Of a stretch of DNA of 16,567 nt, positions 13,231 to 16,567 are shown in pieces (within the stretch, counting starts at the first letter, position 1; each line of letters starts with the position of its first letter). The DNA is taken from assembly GCA_900546295.1 (NCBI GenBank), contig URCK01000033.1, positions 1-16,567 on the forward strand. Reading direction: 5' to 3'. Both the position numbers and the translations under genes were made by a program. The stretch comes from an uncultured Eubacteriales bacterium. Lineage in GTDB: Bacteria; Bacillota; Clostridia; Oscillospirales; Oscillospiraceae. Under the pieces are notes generated by a model, which had not been told where the DNA came from, made no database searches, and saw only the letters and a list, made by a program, of their open reading frames with translations.

Positions 13231-14544
13231 TTATCGTTTGGAGTTGATGTTGATCGTGATCTCCTTGATCGTCTGGTTGAAGACGGGATCGGATTTCATC
13301 TTCTTTTCGATCTGCTCGAGCGAGTGGAGAACGGTCGTATGGTCGCGCTTGCCGAACTCGCGCCCGATGTCGGGCGTGGAGAGATTCGTCATGCGGCGCA
13401 CGAGGTACATTGCCGCCTGACGGGCGTTGACCACCTCGCGGCTGCGGGAAGAGCCCTTGATGACTTCTTCGTCGATGCCGAAATAGCGCGAGGTCTCGGT
13501 GATGATCATCGCGGCTGTGGGGGCGAGGTTCGCGTTCTTCTTCATGAAGTCCTCCACTGCGCGGTGTGCGGCGTCGGCGTCCATCTCGCGCCCGATGAGA
13601 TCGCGGTAGGCGAGGATCTTGTTCATCGTGCCCTCGAGCTGGCGGACGTTGGAGGTGACGTTTTCGGCGATGTACTTGGCAATGTCGTCGTCGATGACCG
13701 TGCCCCACTGCGCGGCCTTGTTCTTTACGATGGCAAGGCGCGTTTCAAAGTCGGGCGGCTGCACGTCGACGAGCAAGCCCCACTCAAAGCGCGTGCGCAG
13801 ACGGTCGTCGAGCAGGTGCATCTCAGAAGGCGGACGGTCGGAGGTCAGAACGATCTGCCGCCCGGCCTCGTAGAGCGTGTTGAAGGTATGGAAAAATTCG
13901 TTCTGCACCTGCTCCTTGCCCGCGACGAACTGCACGTCGTCCACGAGCAGGAGGTCTGCGTCGCGGTACTTCGCGCGGAACTCGCTGCCGCGGCCTGCGC
14001 GCACGAGCTCGATGAATTCGTTGATGAAATCGTCGCCCTTGATGTAGATGATCTTGGCCGAGGGCCGGTTTGCGCGGATCTGGTGGGCGATGGCGTAGAT
14101 AAGGTGCGTTTTGCCAAGACCCGAGTCGCCGTAGATAAAAAGGGGGTTATAGTGCCCCACGCCGTCTGCCACGGCGCGCGCGGCGGCATGGGCCATCTTG
14201 TTCGATTCGCCCACCACGAAGGTGTCGAAGGTGAATTCGCCGGAGTCGAGCAGCGTGGAGGACTTTTTGTCCGCCGGCTCGAAAAGAGACGAGCTTTCAT
14301 CGCTCGAGAGAAGCTTTACGTCAAAATCGGCGGAGTAGATGTCCCGCAGGGAATCCTTGATGCGGTCCGAGAACATGGACTCGATGGTGCTGCGCTTAAA
14401 ATCGTTCGGGCAGTGGAGGTAGAGCGTGCGGTCCTTGATGGATACGGCCTCCACCTCGTCGAACCAGGTGGAGATGGTCGTCTCGGAAAGGTCCTGGCTC
14501 AGCCGCGCGAGAACAATCTTCCAGATGTCTGCAACAGAGTTCAC
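13231..14544 (-). CDS. dnaA: chromosomal replication initiator DnaA
   Basis: This 437-residue AAA+ protein opens the origin. Domain I covers about 1-80 (IWKIVLARLSQDLSETTISTWF) and a short acidic linker covers 81-100. The AAA+ core has Walker A GDSGLGKT (139-146), Walker B LLLVDD (198-203) and sensor 2 R301 in NVRQLEG. The C-terminal helix-turn-helix has the DNA-binding signature RDHTTVLHS (400-408). The start is GTG at 14544, seven bases after AAAGGAG. It gives the usual MNSVADIWK start, whereas the longer frame adds unrelated residues. It has its own promoter at 14603-14631. Confidence 0.98.
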   Translation of the reverse strand: MNSVADIWKIVLARLSQDLSETTISTWFDEVEAVSIKDRTLYLHCPNDFKRSTIESMFSDRIKDSLRDIYSADFDVKLLSSDESSSLFEPADKKSSTLLDSGEFTFDTFVVGESNKMAHAAARAVADGVGHYNPLFIYGDSGLGKTHLIYAIAHQIRANRPSAKIIYIKGDDFINEFIELVRAGRGSEFRAKYRDADLLLVDDVQFVAGKEQVQNEFFHTFNTLYEAGRQIVLTSDRPPSEMHLLDDRLRTRFEWGLLVDVQPPDFETRLAIVKNKAAQWGTVIDDDIAKYIAENVTSNVRQLEGTMNKILAYRDLIGREMDADAAHRAVEDFMKKNANLAPTAAMIITETSRYFGIDEEVIKGSSRSREVVNARQAAMYLVRRMTNLSTPDIGREFGKRDHTTVLHSLEQIEKKMKSDPVFNQTIKEITININSKR

Positions 14545-14602
14545 GGAAGCGCTCCTTTCTTTTTCTTCTGAGCGGCCAAATGGCCGAAAATTAACCTTTC
14601 CT

Positions 14603-14631
14603 ATTATAGCAGAAAAGGGCTGAGAACGCAA
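14603..14631 (-). promoter_or_regulatory. promoter of dnaA
   Basis: On the - strand: TTGCGT (14626-14631), a 17-base spacer and a perfect TATAAT (14603-14608). The start of transcription would be near 14596, giving a leader of about 50 bases with a CGGCCA/TGGCCG hairpin before the AAAGGAG ribosome site. Confidence 0.85.
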
Positions 14632-14726
14632 CACATATTCTAAATATAAAATGCCGTTTCCAAAAGGATTTTACCCACAAAAAGACGAGAGAAAAAACAA
14701 TATCTTGCGCGTTTCCGCCCTTTTTG

Positions 14727-14760
14727 TCACAAGAGTTTGTGATACTATCGCTTCTCACAA
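14727..14760. promoter_or_regulatory. TCACAA repeats upstream of the rpmH promoter
   Basis: TCACAA (14727-14732), four bases, then its exact complement TTGTGA (14737-14742), and a third TCACAA at 14755-14760, 28 bases from the first. They lie 18-50 bases ahead of the -35 box. They could be an operator for an unidentified regulator. TCACA also resembles the end of DnaA boxes. Confidence 0.3.
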
Positions 14761-14777
14761 AAATTGCGAACTTTGAG

Positions 14778-14806
14778 TTGACAGAATGGGGCGAAAACGA
14801 TATAAT
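14778..14806 (+). promoter_or_regulatory. consensus sigma-A promoter of rpmH operon
   Basis: TTGACA (14778-14783), exactly 17 bases, then TATAAT (14801-14806): a perfect match to the housekeeping consensus, as expected for a ribosomal protein gene. Transcription would start near 14813, giving a leader of about 127 bases before rpmH. Confidence 0.93.
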
Positions 14807-14939
14807 ACTCCGTGCGTTTCTGTAAAGTTGCGCGCTTTTATGTCAACTGCGGTCCGTGGGGGCGACCTCACCCGCCGTCGAGTAAGTGCAGCGGCCGGAA
14901 GGCCCCTGCCGGTAAAATTTTTTCAGGAGGTAAAACGAA

Positions 14940-15080
14940 ATGGCTACTTCTCGCACCTATCAGCCCAAGAAGATCCAGCGCTCCAAGGAGCACGGCTTCC
15001 GCAAGAGAATGTCCACTGCCAACGGCCGCAAGGTTCTTGCCCGCCGTCGTGCACGCGGCCGCGCCCGTCTCACCCACTAA
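14940..15080 (+). CDS. rpmH: 50S ribosomal protein L34
   Basis: A 46-residue, strongly basic protein: MATSRTYQPKKIQRSKEHGF followed by RKRMSTANGRKVLARRRARG and RARLTH. The QPKK, HGFRKRM, GRKVLARRRARGR pattern is diagnostic of L34, a small component of the large subunit. The start is ATG at 14940, eight bases after AGGAGG. It is the first gene of the rightward rpmH-rnpA-yidD-yidC run, under a perfect consensus promoter. Its leader contains GGCC-GGAA-GGCC (GNRA-type loop) and then AAAATTTTTT just before the ribosome site. Confidence 0.98.
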   Translation: MATSRTYQPKKIQRSKEHGFRKRMSTANGRKVLARRRARGRARLTH

Positions 15081-15124
15081 GAGCGGGAGCAACTTGCGTA
15101 TCGTATGCTACAGATGAAACAATG

Positions 15125-15163
15125 AGGGACGGCCGATGAAATTTTGTTTCGATCGCCGTCCCT
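15125..15163 (+). promoter_or_regulatory. intercistronic hairpin between rpmH and rnpA
   Basis: AGGGACGGC (15125-15133) pairs exactly with GCCGTCCCT (15155-15163). The 21-base loop can extend the stem with GATGAAA/TTTCGATC. Only one T follows, so it is not a classical terminator. It would stabilise or separate the abundant rpmH message from the rnpA message by processing or partial termination (inference). Confidence 0.6.
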
Positions 15164-15205
15164 TGCAGGCTATAGAGACAAAGCTGCGCTAAGCAGGGAG
15201 AGCAC

Positions 15206-15550
15206 GTGAAAAGCACCACCACCGTTAAGGAAAATTACGAATTCCGCCGGATGTACGCTAAGGGTAAATCCGGTGTTTCGTCCTGCCTTGTGGTGTATTT
15301 CCGCAGAAATAAGCTGGGGCACAACCGCCTCGGCGTCACGGTCAGCACCAAGCTCGGCCATGCCGTCGTGCGCAACCGTGTCCGCCGCCGCATCCGCGAG
15401 ATCTTCCGCCTCAGCCAGGGGAAGATGAAGCAGGGCTACGATTTGATCGTCGTCGCCCGCACGCGCGCTGCAAACGCGGACTACTGGGAGATGAAGCGCG
15501 CGTTTGAAAAAACGTGCAAAAAGCTCGATCTCTGGGAGACGGAGAAATGA
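15206..15550 (+). CDS. rnpA: ribonuclease P protein component
   Basis: This 114-residue basic protein binds the RNase P RNA and helps it mature tRNA 5' ends. Family features: VKENYEFRRMYAKGKS at the start, RLGVTVSTKLGHAVVRNRVRR with the RNR motif at 56-58, and a C-terminal helix. The start is GTG at 15206, preceded by AGGGAG at a short distance. Its stop TGA overlaps the yidD ATG (ATGA), so the two are coupled. The rpmH-rnpA pairing is conserved across bacteria. Confidence 0.97.
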   Translation: MKSTTTVKENYEFRRMYAKGKSGVSSCLVVYFRRNKLGHNRLGVTVSTKLGHAVVRNRVRRRIREIFRLSQGKMKQGYDLIVVARTRAANADYWEMKRAFEKTCKKLDLWETEK

Positions 15551-15762
15551 AGCGTCTCCTTCTCTGGCTCGTGCGGTTTTACCGCAGGGCCATCTCGCCC
15601 TACCGTCCCCCCTGCTGCCGCTTTATCCCCACCTGCTCGCAGTACGCGCTCGAGGCCATCGAGAAGTACGGCGCTTTTAAGGGAGGCTGGCTTGCTTTCA
15701 GGCGTATCATGCGATGCCATCCGTTCTACAAGGGCGGAAAGATCTACGACCCGGTCCCGTGA
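15547..15762 (+). CDS. yidD: membrane protein insertion efficiency factor YidD
   Basis: A 71-residue protein with an amphipathic N-terminus (MKRLLLWLVRFYRRAISPY) and the full YidD signature: CRFIPTCSQYALEAIEKYG, KGGWLAFRRIMRCHPF and KGGKIYDPVP. The three invariant-type cysteines lie in PPCCRF, PTCS and MRCHP. The family is thought to be a peripheral inner-membrane helper of YidC-dependent insertion. The start is ATG at 15547, overlapping the rnpA stop by ATGA. A longer open frame upstream lies inside rnpA and is not YidD-like. Confidence 0.96.
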   Translation: MKRLLLWLVRFYRRAISPYRPPCCRFIPTCSQYALEAIEKYGAFKGGWLAFRRIMRCHPFYKGGKIYDPVP

Positions 15763-15795
15763 CCGAACTCAATCACCACGGAGGAAACCGAAACC

Positions 15796-16567
15796 ATGCA
15801 GAATATTTTTTCTATCATTGGTTACTACATTTGCGTTCCCTTCGCCTGGATCCTGCGCACCTTCTATGAGCTGACCGGCTCCTACGGCTGGGCGCTGGTG
15901 CTCTTCACGCTCGTCGTGAAGCTCATCACGCTTCCCTTCCAGATGAAGTCGAAAAAGAGCATGATGCGCATGAATCTCTTCCAGCCCAAGATGAAAGAGA
16001 TCCAGACGAAATATGCCAACAATCCCCAGCGCATGAACGAAGAGATGCAGATGCTCTATGCCCAGGAGGGCGTGAACCCCATGAGCGGATGCCTCTGGAG
16101 TTTCCTGCCCTTCCCCATTCTCATCGCGCTCTACTCCATCATTCGTCAGCCCCTCAGCCGCTTCATGCTGCTCAAGGCCGACGTTGTGACGCAGATCACC
16201 ACCCTCGCCACCACCCTCGGCTACAATGCCGATACCGTGCGCAAGGGCTATGAAGAGATCGGCCTTGCCCGCTTCATCTCCGAGAATTTCGCGGAGTTCT
16301 CCGGCAAGTTCGACGGTCTCATCAACATGGACTACCACTTCCTCGGCCTTGACCTGACCGTGATGCCGACGGATGTGTGGAAGGACTTTTTCACCGGCGG
16401 CTGGCCCATCATCGGCATTGTGCTCATCCCCTTCATCTCTGCCGCGCTGAGCTTTTTGCAGTCCAAGGCGTCCATGGCCGGCAATGTTGCCGCCGAAGGC
16501 AACGACGCCACCGCCCGCTCCAGCCGCATGATGATGTGGATGATGCCGCTCATGTCCCTGTGGATCG
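15796..16567 (+). CDS. yidC: membrane protein insertase YidC (5' part, cut by window edge)
   Basis: The frame is open from ATG at 15796 to the window end, giving 257 residues. GGAGG lies 11 bases upstream. It matches the short Gram-positive YidC/OxaI/SpoIIIJ type. The first core helix (YGWALVLFTLVVKLITLPF) carries K42 where B. subtilis and E. coli have the groove arginine. Then come the basic cytoplasmic hairpin (KSKKSMMRMNLFQPKMKEIQ), the GVNPMSGCLWSFLPFPILIAL helix and further helices from about 205. The second extracytoplasmic region is long. No lipoprotein signal cysteine is visible after a short N-terminal helix. It inserts membrane proteins with or without SecYEG and follows yidD by 33 bases. 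Confidence 0.96.
   Translation, partial: MQNIFSIIGYYICVPFAWILRTFYELTGSYGWALVLFTLVVKLITLPFQMKSKKSMMRMNLFQPKMKEIQTKYANNPQRMNEEMQMLYAQEGVNPMSGCLWSFLPFPILIALYSIIRQPLSRFMLLKADVVTQITTLATTLGYNADTVRKGYEEIGLARFISENFAEFSGKFDGLINMDYHFLGLDLTVMPTDVWKDFFTGGWPIIGIVLIPFISAALSFLQSKASMAGNVAAEGNDATARSSRMMMWMMPLMSLWI

Larger units (their letters stand above)
14545..14939. other. dnaA-rpmH divergent regulatory region
   Basis: This 395-base gene-free stretch holds the dnaA promoter (14603-14631, leftward) and the rpmH promoter (14778-14806, rightward). A CGGCC/GGCCG hairpin lies in the dnaA leader (14573-14586). One DnaA-box-like TTACCCACA is at 14671-14679, and TCACAA half-sites are at 14727, 14737 (inverted) and 14755. 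Much of 14587-14770 is AT-rich. Part of the origin may extend here, as Bacillus has boxes on both sides of dnaA. Confidence 0.7.

Overview
This window is the replication-origin region of a GC-rich, spore-forming low-molecular-weight Firmicute, most likely a gut-type Clostridia member (Oscillospirales-like). That placement is an inference. It rests on a germination protease gene (gpr), the Bacillus/Clostridium gene order around dnaA, the short Gram-positive type YidC, strong G/C third-position codon bias and several SHOCT-domain membrane proteins. No phage, transposase, CRISPR, tRNA or rRNA was seen.

Layout, left to right. (1) 1-357: 3' end of a nadE copy on the + strand, cut by the window edge. 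(2) 358-562: a hairpin-dense spacer. (3) rpsT (-) and gpr (+) are divergent, with a recognisable promoter for rpsT. (4) A complete second nadE (-) converges on gpr across a shared bidirectional terminator. (5) A leftward operon of three SHOCT-domain membrane proteins, greA and rnhA reads towards nadE. (6) The leftward replication block is dnaA, dnaN, S4-domain yaaA, recF, remB, gyrB, gyrA (14544 down to 5659), in the order known from Bacillus subtilis. (7) From 14778 rightward a consensus promoter drives rpmH, rnpA, yidD and yidC; yidC runs off the right edge.

The origin itself is best placed in the dnaA-dnaN spacer. A cluster of DnaA boxes is followed by a GC-rich step, a run of TAG/CAG-type triplets and an AT-rich tract next to dnaN. 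Genes on both sides are mostly transcribed away from this point, so they are co-directional with replication. The left arm supplies initiation (DnaA), clamp (DnaN), recombinational repair (RecF) and supercoiling (GyrAB). The right arm supplies ribosomal protein L34, the RNase P protein and the membrane insertase.

Most of the window is conserved housekeeping DNA, and I do not see a clear new defence or mobile system. The points worth a second look are the facing pair of diverged nadE genes, the three consecutive SHOCT-domain membrane proteins coupled to greA-rnhA, a hairpin family present at two loci, structured leaders ahead of nadE, gyrB and rpmH, a GPR protease with almost no room for a propeptide, and non-canonical residues at quinolone-pocket positions in both gyrase subunits.
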